DNA of 64,000 nucleotides from the NCBI RefSeq assembly GCF_913778665.1, contig NZ_CAJYVQ010000002.1, positions 186,001 through 250,000 on the forward strand, written 5' to 3'. Every line of letters begins with the position of its first letter. The stretch's first letter is position 1. Made by a program: the position numbers and the translations under genes. Source of the stretch: an uncultured Stenotrophomonas sp. (GTDB lineage: Bacteria; Pseudomonadota; Gammaproteobacteria; Xanthomonadales; Xanthomonadaceae). The notes under the pieces are model-generated. The model made no database searches. It saw only the letters and a list, made by a program, of their open reading frames with translations, and was not told the DNA's origin. Below, one piece after another: positions 1 to 9,338 of this stretch.

Positions 1-2
1 GC

Positions 3-113
3 GACTACCTGCCCGAACCGCGGCCGATGCACCTGCTCTACCTGCCTGACCGCAGGCCGCGCCCGCGGCTGCAGTGCTTCGTCGATTTCGTCATGACCAC
101 CCTGGGGCAGTGA
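3..113 (+). CDS. LysR-family transcriptional regulator, C-terminal end (partial)
   Basis: Only the last 36 codons are inside the window, in the frame starting at base 3 and ending at TGA 111-113. The peptide, with the segments EPRPMHLLYLPDR and LQCFVDFVMTTLGQ, matches the usual C-terminus of LysR effector domains, where a strand reading 'hhhLYP..R' is followed by a final helix with FIDF. The DNA-binding half lies outside the window, so the target cannot be named. Confidence 0.7.
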   Translation, partial: DYLPEPRPMHLLYLPDRRPRPRLQCFVDFVMTTLGQ

Positions 114-142
114 GCATTCCCGCCATGCGTGGATGGAGGTGG

Positions 143-163
143 GTGCCGACCGCTGGCCGGCAC
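143..163. repeat. Small GTGCCGACC-type hairpin repeat, copy 1
   Basis: GTGCCG at 143-148 pairs with CGGCAC at 158-163 and is preceded by GGTGG. It is the first of eight hairpins in the window with the pattern GGTGGGTG-stem-TTGG-stem. It lies between the LysR stop and the proC stop, two converging genes, so it may serve as a transcript end for both. Confidence 0.6.
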
Positions 164-170
164 ATCTGGT

Positions 171-992
171 TCAATCGTTCGCCGCAGACAACGCCTGCCC
201 GCGCACCTGCGCGGCACGCAGCGCCGTGTCCACCAGCGCCTCGAAACCACCGGCCTGGAAACTCTCGATCGCGGCCTGGGTCGTGCCGTTCGGCGAGGTC
301 ACGCGGCGGCGCAGTTCCGCCGGGCTTTCGCCGGCCTCATCCAGCATGCGCGAGGCGCCCAGCAGGGTCTGCACCACCAGCGTGCGCGCGGCCTCGGCTG
401 GCAGGCCCTGGGCGATGCCGGCCGCTTCCATCGCTTCGGCCAGCAGGAACACATAGGCCGGGCCACTGCCGGATACGGCGGTAACCGAATCCATCAGCGC
501 CTCGTCATCGATCCACACCGTGCGCCCGGCGCTGGCCAGCACCTGCTCGGCCCGCGCGTGCTGCTGCGTGTCGACCGACGCGGTGGCGAACAGGCCGGTT
601 ACACCGGCGCCGAGCAGGGCGGGGGTGTTGGGCATCGCGCGTACCACCGGCAGGTTGCCGCCCAGCCAGCGCTGCAGCTGCGCGCTGGTGATGCCGGCGG
701 CGATCGACAGCACCAGCGGCCGCTTCGCCTGCGCCAGGCCCTGCAGCGACTGGCAGACCTCACGCAGCACCTGCGGCTTCACCGCCAGGAGCCAGGTGCT
801 GCCCTGCGCAGCAGCATCAACCGCGTTGTCATGCACCTGCACGCGGAAGTCGGCGGCCAATGCCTGGCGCAGTTCGGCCACCGGTTCGGCGACGTGGATG
901 TGCCCGGCGGGTACGCCCTGGCGGATCAGGCCGGCGATCAGGCTGCGCGCCATGTTGCCGCCGCCGATGAAGGTGATGGAATCAGCTGCCAT
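171..992 (-). CDS. proC: Pyrroline-5-carboxylate reductase
   Basis: Catalyses the last step of proline synthesis, the NAD(P)H-dependent reduction of pyrroline-5-carboxylate in the cytoplasm. The 273-residue protein has the usual family length. It shows an N-terminal Rossmann motif (IGGGNMA near residue 9), the MPNTP segment near 120-124, and the P5CR signature around SGSGPAY at 174-180. The ATG at 992 is preceded by GAGGAG at good spacing. It lies 18 bp downstream of the yggS-type gene on the same strand. This yggS-proC pair next to pilT-pilU is also found in Pseudomonas. Confidence 0.96.
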   Translation of the reverse strand: MAADSITFIGGGNMARSLIAGLIRQGVPAGHIHVAEPVAELRQALAADFRVQVHDNAVDAAAQGSTWLLAVKPQVLREVCQSLQGLAQAKRPLVLSIAAGITSAQLQRWLGGNLPVVRAMPNTPALLGAGVTGLFATASVDTQQHARAEQVLASAGRTVWIDDEALMDSVTAVSGSGPAYVFLLAEAMEAAGIAQGLPAEAARTLVVQTLLGASRMLDEAGESPAELRRRVTSPNGTTQAAIESFQAGGFEALVDTALRAAQVRGQALSAAND

Positions 993-1010
993 GGAAATCT
1001 CCTCGAAAAG

Positions 1011-1688
1011 TCAGGCCGGGCGCGGGCGCGCACCGAACAGGGCGGTACCGATGCGCACCAGGGTGGCACCTTCGGCGATGGCGTCGGCGTAGTCGCCGCT
1101 CATGCCCATCGACAGCGTGTCCGCCTGCGGGTGCTGGGCAGCCAGTGACTGGAAAAGTGTGCGCATGCGCACGAACGCGTCGCGGCGACGTGCGGCCTCG
1201 GGCCATGGCGCGGGAATCGCCATCAGTCCGCGCAGGCGCAGGGTGGGCTCGGCGGCGATTGCGGCGGCGAGTGCGTCCACTTCCTCCGGTGCACAGCCAT
1301 GCTTGCTGGATTCGTCGTCGATGTTGACCTGGATCAGCAGGTTCAGCGGGCCGCGCGTGGCCGGGCGATGACGCGCCAGCGCGGTTACCAGCTTGAGCCG
1401 GTCTACGCTCTGTACCCAGTCGAAGTGACTGGCCACGGCCTCGGCCTTGTTCGACTGCAGGTGGCCGATCAGGTGCCACTCCAGTGCCAGGTGCTGCAGC
1501 GCCTGCATCTTGGCCAGCGCTTCCTGCACGTAGTTCTCGCCGAAGGCGTGCTGGCCCTGCGCCGCCAGCGCGGCCACGGCCTCGGCCGGCTGGGTCTTGG
1601 ACACCGCCAGCAGGCGTGGGTCGGGCCTGCCAGCGGCCTCGGCGGCGGCATGCAGGTTGCTCAGGATCTGGGGCAGGGGAGTGGCCAC
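1011..1688 (-). CDS. YggS/PLPBP family pyridoxal-5'-phosphate homeostasis protein
   Basis: Single-domain fold-III PLP-binding protein (225 aa) of the YggS family, which buffers free PLP and affects amino-acid and vitamin B6 balance; no enzyme activity is established for the family. Visible motifs are the PLP lysine in LAVSKTQP (Lys31), FGENYVQE near 50, WHLIGHLQSNK near 71-81, and the C-terminal SMGMSGDY with TLVRIGTALFG. The start is GTG at 1688 with GGAAC upstream. It precedes proC on the same strand and diverges from pilT, with an 87-bp shared upstream region. Confidence 0.93.
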   Translation of the reverse strand: MATPLPQILSNLHAAAEAAGRPDPRLLAVSKTQPAEAVAALAAQGQHAFGENYVQEALAKMQALQHLALEWHLIGHLQSNKAEAVASHFDWVQSVDRLKLVTALARHRPATRGPLNLLIQVNIDDESSKHGCAPEEVDALAAAIAAEPTLRLRGLMAIPAPWPEAARRRDAFVRMRTLFQSLAAQHPQADTLSMGMSGDYADAIAEGATLVRIGTALFGARPRPA

Positions 1689-1775
1689 GTAACGCGTTCC
1701 GTTGAATCAGGAGGCTATACTGCCGCCCGGGGAAAGATCCTTCCAGTCGAAGCCGTTATTGGGGAGTAGCCGCTC

Positions 1776-2813
1776 ATGGATATCGCCGAACTGTTGGCGT
1801 TTTCCGTAAAGAACAAAGCGTCCGACCTGCACCTGTCCGCAGGCCTGCCGCCGATGATCCGCGTGGACGGCGACGTTCGCCGGATCAATATTCCAGCCCT
1901 GGACCACAAGCAGGTGCATGCGCTGGTGTACGACATCATGTCCGACAAGCAGCGCCGCGATTACGAGGAATTTCTCGAGGTGGACTTCTCCTTCGAGATT
2001 CCGTCGCTGGCGCGCTTCCGCGTGAACGCGTTCAACCAGAACCGTGGCGCCGGTGCGGTGTTCCGTACCATTCCGTCCGAAGTGCTCACCCTGGAAGACC
2101 TGGCCTGCCCGCCGCTGTTCCGCGAGGTGATCCAGCAGCCGCAGGGCCTGATCCTGGTGACCGGCCCGACCGGTTCGGGCAAGTCGACCACGCTGGCGGC
2201 GATGATCGACTACATCAACAAGAACGAGTACGGCCACATCCTCACCGTCGAGGATCCGATCGAATTCGTGCACACCTCGCAGAAGTGCCTGATCAACCAG
2301 CGCGAAGTGCACCGCGATACGCACGGCTTCAACGAAGCCCTGCGCTCGGCGCTGCGTGAGGACCCGGACATCATCCTGGTCGGCGAACTCCGCGACCTGG
2401 AAACCATCCGGCTGGCGCTGACCGCGGCGGAAACCGGCCACCTGGTGTTCGGCACCCTGCACACCAGCTCGGCGGCCAAGACCATCGACCGCATCATCGA
2501 CGTGTTCCCGGCCGGCGAAAAGCCGATGGTGCGCTCGATGCTGTCCGAGTCGCTGCGTGCGGTGATCTCGCAGGCACTGCTGAAGAAGGTGGGTGGCGGC
2601 CGTACTGCAGCGTGGGAAATCATGGTCGGCACCCCGGCCATCCGCAACCTGATCCGCGAGGACAAGGTGGCGCAGATGTATTCGGCCATCCAGACCGGCC
2701 AGCAGTACGGCATGATGACCCTGGACCAGCACCTGCAGGATCTGGTCAAGCGCAGCCTGATCACGCGCAACCAGGCCCGCGAGTACGCCAAGGACAAGCG
2801 CCTGTTCGAGTAA
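1776..2813 (+). CDS. pilT: Type IV pilus retraction ATPase PilT
   Basis: Hexameric cytoplasmic ATPase that drives pilus retraction and twitching motility. The protein has 345 residues, as in Pseudomonas. Walker A GPTGSGKST is at 130-138, followed by the Asp box (TVEDPIEF) and the His box (GHLVFGTLHT). The C-terminal AIRNLIRE motif typical of PilT, and needed for retraction, is present near 288. The start ATG follows GGGGAG. The paralogue pilU lies 99 bp downstream, and the two are probably co-transcribed. Confidence 0.97.
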   Translation: MDIAELLAFSVKNKASDLHLSAGLPPMIRVDGDVRRINIPALDHKQVHALVYDIMSDKQRRDYEEFLEVDFSFEIPSLARFRVNAFNQNRGAGAVFRTIPSEVLTLEDLACPPLFREVIQQPQGLILVTGPTGSGKSTTLAAMIDYINKNEYGHILTVEDPIEFVHTSQKCLINQREVHRDTHGFNEALRSALREDPDIILVGELRDLETIRLALTAAETGHLVFGTLHTSSAAKTIDRIIDVFPAGEKPMVRSMLSESLRAVISQALLKKVGGGRTAAWEIMVGTPAIRNLIREDKVAQMYSAIQTGQQYGMMTLDQHLQDLVKRSLITRNQAREYAKDKRLFE

Positions 2814-2912
2814 GGCGGGGCAGCGACGGGCGGCGTGCGCTCTGGCGCGGCCGCTCCCGTTTTGTTTCCTGCACCGACCCTCAGCTGCTGCACGCCTTTC
2901 CGGGAGCCCGCC

Positions 2913-4055
2913 GTGAACAACACCGCGACCACCATCGATTTCACTTCGTTCCTCAAGCTGATGGCGCACCAGCGCGCCTCGGACCTGTTCATCACCGCCG
3001 GCATGCCGCCGGCGATGAAGGTCAACGGCAAGATCTCGCCGATCACGCAGACCCCACTGACGCCGCAGCAGAGCCGCGACCTGGTCCTCAACGTGATGAC
3101 TCCCGCACAGCGCGAGGAGTTTGAAAAGACCCACGAATGCAACTTCGCCATCGGCCTGTCCGGTGTCGGCCGCTTCCGTGTCAGCTGCTTCTACCAGCGC
3201 AATCAGGTCGGCATGGTGCTGCGTCGTATCGAGACGCGCATCCCGACCGTGGAAGAGCTGAGCCTGCCGCCGATCATCAAGACGCTGGCGATGACCAAGC
3301 GCGGCATCATCCTGTTCGTCGGCGCCACCGGTACCGGCAAGTCGACCTCGCTGGCGGCGATGATCGGCTACCGCAACCAGAATTCGACCGGCCACATCAT
3401 CACCATCGAAGATCCGATCGAGTTCGTGCACAAGCACGAAGGCTGCATCATCACCCAGCGTGAAGTCGGCATCGATACCGACAGCTGGGAGGCTGCGCTG
3501 AAAAACACCCTGCGCCAGGCACCGGACGTGATCATGATTGGTGAGGTGCGAACCCGCGAAGGCATGGACCACGCCATCGCGTTCGCCGAAACCGGCCACC
3601 TGGTGCTGTGCACCCTGCATGCCAACAACGCGAACCAGGCGATGGACCGCATCGTCAACTTCTTCCCGGAAGACCGCCGCAACCAGCTGCTGATGGACCT
3701 GTCGCTGAACCTCAAGGGCGTGGTCGCGCAGCAGCTGGTGCCGTCGCCTGATGGCCGTTCGCGCAAGGTTGCCATGGAGATCCTGCTGGGCACGCCGCTG
3801 GTGCAGGACTACATCCGCGACGGCGAGATCCACAAGCTGAAGGAAGTGATGAAGGACTCGGTCCAGCTGGGCATGAAGACCTTCGACCAGAGCCTGTTCG
3901 AACTCTACCAGGCTGGCGAGATCAGCTACGAGGACGCGCTGCGCTACGCTGATTCGCAGAACGAGGTGCGCCTGCGCATCAAGCTCAGCCAGGGCGGCGA
4001 CGCGCGCACCCTGTCGCAGGGGTTGGATGGCGTGGAGATCTCCGAGATCCGGTGA
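2913..4055 (+). CDS. pilU: PilT-dependent accessory retraction ATPase PilU
   Basis: Accessory type IV pilus retraction ATPase that works with PilT under load. The GTG at 2913 is chosen as start because it has GGGAG upstream and gives 380 residues, the usual PilU length; an in-frame upstream extension to 2835 has no ribosome binding site. Walker A is GATGTGKST at 137-145 and the His box is GHLVLCTLHANNANQ. The PilT-specific AIRNLIRE motif is replaced by TPLVQDYIRDG, as expected for PilU. Confidence 0.96.
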   Translation: MNNTATTIDFTSFLKLMAHQRASDLFITAGMPPAMKVNGKISPITQTPLTPQQSRDLVLNVMTPAQREEFEKTHECNFAIGLSGVGRFRVSCFYQRNQVGMVLRRIETRIPTVEELSLPPIIKTLAMTKRGIILFVGATGTGKSTSLAAMIGYRNQNSTGHIITIEDPIEFVHKHEGCIITQREVGIDTDSWEAALKNTLRQAPDVIMIGEVRTREGMDHAIAFAETGHLVLCTLHANNANQAMDRIVNFFPEDRRNQLLMDLSLNLKGVVAQQLVPSPDGRSRKVAMEILLGTPLVQDYIRDGEIHKLKEVMKDSVQLGMKTFDQSLFELYQAGEISYEDALRYADSQNEVRLRIKLSQGGDARTLSQGLDGVEISEIR

Positions 4056-4066
4056 CCAGCAGATCT

Positions 4067-4141
4067 GTAGAGTCGACTGTCGCGCGCAGCGCGGGATTCC
4101 GCTGGCCGCTGGAAGCGCAGTCGACTAACAGTCGACGCTAC
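4067..4141. repeat. GTAG-type (SMAG/REP) palindromic element
   Basis: Starts GTAGAGTCGACTGT (4067-4080) and ends ACAGTCGACGCTAC (4128-4141). The two are inverted copies with one mismatch and carry the GTAG/CTAC ends typical of the S. maltophilia REP family. It lies 12 bp after the pilU stop. The rest of the gap to 4250 shows no gene. Confidence 0.85.
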
Positions 4142-4175
4142 AAGCGCGCGGGCAATTGATGAATTACAGTCATGA

Positions 4176-5234
<1,059 letters not shown>

Positions 5235-5282
5235 TTACAAGGTGGGTGGAGGCCAGGGTGGGCGCGGACCGTTGTTGGTGGG

Positions 5283-5303
5283 TGCGGACCCTTGGTCCGC
5301 ACT
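5283..5303. repeat. Small hairpin repeat, copy 2
   Basis: GTGCGGACC and GGTCCGCAC form a perfect 9-bp stem around CTT, preceded by TTGGTGG. Same family as 143-163 with a different, fully compensated stem. It lies between the converging aldo/keto reductase and LysR genes. Confidence 0.65.
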
Positions 5304-5312
5304 CCTTGACCC

Positions 5313-6209
5313 TCATCCCATCGGCCCACGCAGCGCATCCAGCACCGTGCGCATCGCCACTGTTACATGCCGGCGCGACGGGTAGTACGCGTAGTAGCCA
5401 TCGAAGTGCGGGCACCAGTCGTCCAGCACCGATTGCAGCCGCCCATCGTCGAGCATCGGCTGCACCTGGTCCTCGGGCAGCCAGGCCAAGCCGCTGCCGG
5501 CCAGCGCGGCGGCCCGGGTCATGCCCATGCTGTTGAAGATCCACTGGCCGCCCACCCGCACGCTCAGTTCGTTGCCGTCCTGGCCGAAATCCCACGGCAT
5601 CAGCCCGCCATGGGTGGGCAGGCGCAGCGTCACGCAGTTGTGTGCGGCCAGGTCGTCCGGGTGCCGCGGCACCACGTGCTGGCGGAAGTAGCTGGGGGCG
5701 CCGACCACGCGCATGCGGAGCGGTGGGCTGACCGGCACCGCGACCATGTCACGGGCCAGCCGTTCGCCGAGGCGGATACCGATGTCGTAGCGCTCGGCGA
5801 CGATGTCGGCCAGCCCGTAGTCGGCGGTCAGTTCCACTTTCAGGTCCGGATGCTTCTGCAACAGTGGTGCCAGCCGTGGCCAGGCGATGTACTCGGCGGC
5901 ATGGCCGGTAGCGTTGATGCGGATGGTGCCGGCCGGTCGCTCGCGGTACTCGGCCAGTGCGGCCAGTCCGTCCTCGATCTCGGCCAGGCGCGGGGCGAGT
6001 GTTTCCAGCAGGTGGGCGCCGGCTTCGGTGGTGGAAACGCTGCGCGTGGTGCGGGTCAGCAGGCGCACGCCAAGGCGCTGTTCCAGACCGCGCATGGCGT
6101 GGCTGAGCGCAGACTGGGAGACGCCCAGCTGGGCGGCGGCCTTGGTGAAGCTGCCCGCGCGGGCAACGTGGACGAAGGCCTGCAGGTCGTTGAGGTTTTC
6201 ACGGGGCAT
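5313..6209 (-). CDS. LysR-family transcriptional regulator
   Basis: Standard LysR regulator of 298 residues. The N-terminal winged helix-turn-helix reads LNDLQAFVHVARAGSF then AAAQLGVSQSALSHAMRGLE, and a substrate-binding domain follows. The start at 6209 (MPRENLND) gives family length; an upstream in-frame ATG at 6266 would add 19 unlikely residues. It faces the convergent aldo/keto reductase gene. LysR genes often control a divergent neighbour, but the divergent side here is repeat DNA and a small DUF4287 gene, so the target is unknown. Confidence 0.93.
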   Translation of the reverse strand: MPRENLNDLQAFVHVARAGSFTKAAAQLGVSQSALSHAMRGLEQRLGVRLLTRTTRSVSTTEAGAHLLETLAPRLAEIEDGLAALAEYRERPAGTIRINATGHAAEYIAWPRLAPLLQKHPDLKVELTADYGLADIVAERYDIGIRLGERLARDMVAVPVSPPLRMRVVGAPSYFRQHVVPRHPDDLAAHNCVTLRLPTHGGLMPWDFGQDGNELSVRVGGQWIFNSMGMTRAAALAGSGLAWLPEDQVQPMLDDGRLQSVLDDWCPHFDGYYAYYPSRRHVTVAMRTVLDALRGPMG

Positions 6210-6222
6210 GCGGGAATGATAC

Positions 6223-6436
6223 GGCCGGGCTGCGCCCGGCACCTGCCGGAACAGCGTCAACGTCAAAAGCTGGCATCCTGTGGGAGGCGGGGTGGCTCAG
6301 GTTGCGGGGGACGGCGCAAGTACGTCCATGTAGCCTCGGTCGCGCCATCCATGGCGCTCACGCTCCCGCAACCTGAGCCACCCCGCCTTCGACAGTTTCC
6401 CGCTGCTGTTGGTGGGTGCCGATCGTTGGTCGGCAC
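6223..6436 (+). repeat. Three-hairpin composite repeat, copy A
   Basis: Three inverted repeats in series: GCCGGGC/GCCCGGC at 6224-6240; a perfect 23-bp stem (6286-6308 with 6365-6387) whose 56-base loop contains GCGCCA-TCCA-TGGCGC; and GTGCCGATC/GGTCGGCAC at 6416-6436. The same order occurs at 33,962-34,206 and, inverted, at 15,928-16,173. The segment CGTCAACGTCAAAAGCTGGC at 6255-6274 is also shared with the copy near 34,000. It fills the gap between the LysR and DUF4287 genes. Confidence 0.8.
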
Positions 6437-6518
6437 GGAATCCGGCCCCACTACGTGAGGGGATGTCGATTTCAGGGACTGTGGTTCGTCGAATGAATGA
6501 CTTCAACGGGAGCTGCAC

Positions 6519-6731
6519 ATGAGCACTGACACCAAGCCGAAAGGCCCGGCCTCGTATTTCCCCTCCATCGAAAAGACCTACGGCCAGCCGGTGGCGCACT
6601 GGTTCGGCCTGCTGTCGAAGAAGAAGGCGCTCAAGCACATGGAACTGGTCAGCTTCCTGAAGAGCGAGCACGGCCTGGGCCATGGGCACGCCAACGCGCT
6701 GGTGGCGCACCACTTGGCCGGCAAGGGGTGA
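6519..6731 (+). CDS. DUF4287 domain-containing small protein
   Basis: A 70-residue protein with the DUF4287 pattern: SYFPSIEKTYGQPVAHWF, then KKALKHMELVSFLKSEH and GHGHANALVAHHL. This short helical domain also occurs fused to DUF5655 in other bacteria; its function is not established. The ATG at 6519 is preceded by GGGAG. It stands alone between a composite repeat and a YitT-type membrane gene. Confidence 0.82.
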   Translation: MSTDTKPKGPASYFPSIEKTYGQPVAHWFGLLSKKKALKHMELVSFLKSEHGLGHGHANALVAHHLAGKG

Positions 6732-6842
6732 CCGGCGGCCGGCGGAGGGCAGGGTGGAGCACATTCAGCTGAACGATTTCATCTGCAACTGTCATGCAGA
6801 TCGTGTCTAATACCGCTCCCCACCTGCAGTTCCCCCGCCCGC

Positions 6843-7550
6843 ATGTCCCTACCTTCCCATGGCCCCGCGCCGTGCGACGACGCTGACGGCCACCTGGTCA
6901 CCGCCGGTCCGCTGACCCCGCCGCCCGACAGCGCCGGCACCACCGCCGACGAAAAAGCGCTGCGCCACTCGATCGCCGAGGACGTGCAGGGCATGGTGCT
7001 GGCTACGATGGTGGCCTCGCTGGGCCTGGCCATCTTCGCCAAGAGCGGGCTGATGATCGGCGGCATGGCCGGCATGGCCTTCCTGCTGCATTACGCGCTG
7101 GACTGGAACTTCGGCCTGGTGTTCGTGCTGGTCAACCTGCCGTTCTACTGGGTGGCGGTGCGGCGCATGGGCTGGGAATTCACCCTGAAGACCTTCGCCG
7201 CGGTCACCGCCTGCGGCCTGCTGACCGACCTGCTGCCGCGCTGGATCGACTTCTCGCACATCCACCCGCTGTATTCGGCGATCGTCGGTGGCGCGCTGTC
7301 GGGCCTGGGCATTCTATTTTTCATCCGCCACCGCGCCAGCCTCGGCGGCATCGGCATTCTGGCGGTCTATCTGCAGCGCACCCGTGGCTGGAGTGCGGGC
7401 AAGGTGCAGATGTCCTACGACGCCTGCCTGATGGTGGCCGCATTCTTCGTGCTGTCACCGTCGAAGGTGCTGTACTCGGCCATCGGCGCGGTGATGCTCA
7501 GCCTGGTGCTGATGTTCAACCACCGCCCGGGCCGTTACATGGGCGTGTGA
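6843..7550 (+). CDS. YitT family inner-membrane protein
   Basis: Integral membrane protein of 235 residues. After a polar head of about 55 residues come five or six hydrophobic segments, including VLATMVASLGLAIFAKSG and LVFVLVNLPFYWVAV. The early GLMIGGMAGMAFLL and later ASLGGIGILAVYLQ resemble the glycine-rich repeats of the YitT (DUF161) family. The C-terminal DUF2179 domain of Bacillus YitT is absent, as is common in proteobacteria. Role and substrate are unknown. It seems monocistronic. Confidence 0.8.
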   Translation: MSLPSHGPAPCDDADGHLVTAGPLTPPPDSAGTTADEKALRHSIAEDVQGMVLATMVASLGLAIFAKSGLMIGGMAGMAFLLHYALDWNFGLVFVLVNLPFYWVAVRRMGWEFTLKTFAAVTACGLLTDLLPRWIDFSHIHPLYSAIVGGALSGLGILFFIRHRASLGGIGILAVYLQRTRGWSAGKVQMSYDACLMVAAFFVLSPSKVLYSAIGAVMLSLVLMFNHRPGRYMGV

Positions 7551-7568
7551 CCGTTCAACGGGGGGGGG

Positions 7569-7627
7569 CGGCCAGCGGCCGGAACTACCGGTACCCACGC
7601 GTGGTAGCGCCGGGCCATGCCCGGCGG
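7569..7627. repeat. Pair of inverted GTAG/SMAG palindromes
   Basis: CGGCC-AGC-GGCCG followed by CTAC (7585-7588) lies head-to-head with GTAG (7604-7607) followed by GCCGGGC-CAT-GCCCGGC. Opposed GTAG and CTAC ends are typical of dimeric SMAG elements. It lies between the converging YitT and tag genes, just after a run of nine G (7560-7568). Confidence 0.75.
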
Positions 7628-7634
7628 CGATCCA

Positions 7635-8180
7635 TCAGCGGGCGCTGGACTGCAGCCACGGCGGCGACAGCTTCAGCAGCCGCGCCTGTACCGGGCAGTC
7701 GGCGGCATGCGCGCCGGGCAGGTAGCCCAGGCTCATCAGGAACTCGCCGGTGATCTCGCCGCCGGTGAAGCGGAACGTTTTCTTGAACAGCTTCACCCAG
7801 TCGGCCTTGCTGCGCGGGTGATGCGCGTCCAGCCAGCCGGCGAAGCTGCCGTGGCTGGCCCGCAGCTGCTGGATCACCTGCGCGTTGTGGATCGCCGCCA
7901 GCACCTTCAGCCGGTTGCGGATGATGCGCGCGTCCGACAGCAGCCGCTCGACGTCCTGCTCGGCATAGGCCGCCACGCGGTCCACATCGAAGCCGTCATA
8001 GGCCGCGCGGAAGCCCTCGCGCTTCTTCAGGATCGTTTCCCAGCTCAGGCCGGCCTGGTTGATCTCCAGCACCAGCCGTTCGAACAGCTCGCGCTCGTCG
8101 CGCTGCGGGAAGCCGTATTCGTTGGCGTGGTAGTAGTCGTGCACCGGATGGCCCGGGGCGATGAGGCAGTAACCGGACAC
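7635..8180 (-). CDS. tag: DNA-3-methyladenine glycosylase I
   Basis: Base-excision repair glycosylase that removes 3-methyladenine. The 181-residue protein has the Tag core: DYYHANEYGFP, LVLEINQAGLSWETILKKRE, and the helix-hairpin-helix region DARIIRNRLKVLAAI. The zinc-snap ligands are recognisable: Cys5 near the N-terminus and HAADC (H-x3-C) near the C-terminus. The start is GTG at 8180 with GGAG 7 bases upstream. It diverges from yqgE. Confidence 0.92.
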   Translation of the reverse strand: MSGYCLIAPGHPVHDYYHANEYGFPQRDERELFERLVLEINQAGLSWETILKKREGFRAAYDGFDVDRVAAYAEQDVERLLSDARIIRNRLKVLAAIHNAQVIQQLRASHGSFAGWLDAHHPRSKADWVKLFKKTFRFTGGEITGEFLMSLGYLPGAHAADCPVQARLLKLSPPWLQSSAR

Positions 8181-8268
8181 GTCGAACTCCTGCGCGGTGG
8201 GACGTCATTATGCGCGCCGTGACCGCCGGGTGGAGGCGCCCGGCGCGCCCAGCCGCTAGAATAGGGCC

Positions 8269-8835
8269 ATGCCTGTAACGCCGACCTCTCTCGCCGATCA
8301 CCTGCTCGTCGCGCTGCCGTCGCTGCTCGACGCGACCTTTGCCCGCAGCGTCGCGCTGATCTGCCAGCACGATGAGAACGGTGCGATGGGCGTGCTGGTC
8401 AACCAGCCGTCCGAATACACGCTGGGCGAGGTGCTCGCGCAGATGGATATCAATACCGGTGATGGCGACCTGCAGGCGCGCGTGGTGCTCAATGGTGGCC
8501 CGGTGCACCCCGAGCGTGGCTTCGTCATCCATAACGATGCGCGCGACTGGGATTCCAGCCTGCGGGTGGGCGAGGGCCTGTACCTGACCACCTCGCGCGA
8601 CATCCTCGAAGCGATGGCCCGCGGAGATGGTCCGAGCAATGCGGTGGTCACTCTCGGCTGTGCCGGCTGGGGTGCCGGCCAGCTGGAAAGCGAACTGGCC
8701 GAGAACAGCTGGCTGACCGTGCCGGCCGATGCCGAACTGGTGTTCCGGCTGCCGCTGGAGCAGCGCTGGCAGGGGGCGGCCTCGCGCATCGGCGTGGACC
8801 TGTTCCGGCTGACCGATTACAGCGGCCATGTCTGA
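8269..8835 (+). CDS. YqgE/AlgH family protein
   Basis: 188-residue member of the YqgE/AlgH (UPF0301) family. Typical segments are [52 protein letters not shown] and [17 protein letters not shown]. In Pseudomonas AlgH influences alginate and virulence genes, but its biochemical role is unclear. It overlaps ruvX by 8 bp, and the order yqgE-ruvX-pyrB is shared with other gammaproteobacteria, so translational coupling and an operon are likely. Confidence 0.94.
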   Translation: MPVTPTSLADHLLVALPSLLDATFARSVALICQHDENGAMGVLVNQPSEYTLGEVLAQMDINTGDGDLQARVVLNGGPVHPERGFVIHNDARDWDSSLRVGEGLYLTTSRDILEAMARGDGPSNAVVTLGCAGWGAGQLESELAENSWLTVPADAELVFRLPLEQRWQGAASRIGVDLFRLTDYSGHV

Positions 8836-9322
8836 GCCGGCCGTCCCCGCTTCTGCCGCGCCTGCTCCTGCCATCCGCCGTGATGGCACCGTCCTCGGTT
8901 TCGACGTCGGCTCGCGACGGATCGGCGTGGCCATCGGCAGCGCGTTCGCCGCGCATGCGCGCGCGGTGGCGGTGGTCGATGTGCACGGCAATGGCCCGGA
9001 CTGGACCGCGATCGAGCGCCTGCTGAAGGAATGGAAGCCCGATGGCCTGGTGGTCGGTGACCCGCTGACCCTGGACGGCCAGGACCAGCCCAACCGCAAG
9101 CGCGCGCAGGGCTTCGCCCGCCAGCTGCGGGAACGCTTCAAGCTGCCGGTGGTGATGATCGACGAGCGTTCCAGCTCGGTAGAAGCCGCCCGCCGCTTCG
9201 CCGTCGAGCGTGCCGAAGGGCGCAAGCGCCGCCGCGATGCGGCTGCCCTCGATGCCGTTGCCGCGGCGGTGATCATCGACCGCTGGCTGTCGTCGCCGGA
9301 CGACGCCACCCCCATTCCCTGA
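8828..9322 (+). CDS. ruvX: Putative pre-16S rRNA nuclease / Holliday-junction resolvase-like RuvX (YqgF)
   Basis: RNase-H-fold nuclease of 164 residues. The family has been tied to 16S rRNA 5'-end maturation and to Holliday-junction cleavage. The catalytic Asp sits in [14 protein letters not shown], the second acidic motif in [13 protein letters not shown], and a final Asp in [15 protein letters not shown]. The protein is slightly longer than the usual 135-150 residues because of an alanine/proline-rich N-terminal tail of about 20 residues. Overlaps yqgE and precedes pyrB by 16 bp. Confidence 0.92.
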   Translation: MSEPAVPASAAPAPAIRRDGTVLGFDVGSRRIGVAIGSAFAAHARAVAVVDVHGNGPDWTAIERLLKEWKPDGLVVGDPLTLDGQDQPNRKRAQGFARQLRERFKLPVVMIDERSSSVEAARRFAVERAEGRKRRRDAAALDAVAAAVIIDRWLSSPDDATPIP

Positions 9323-9338
9323 CTGCACGACTCCCGCC

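Noticed and set aside
1707-3833. A 708-codon open frame on the minus strand
   Set aside because: It is the reverse complement of pilT and pilU, which are certain genes on the plus strand.
7560-7568. Run of nine G as a phase-variation tract
   Set aside because: It lies after the stop codon of the YitT-type gene and before a SMAG element, outside any coding or promoter position that slippage could switch.
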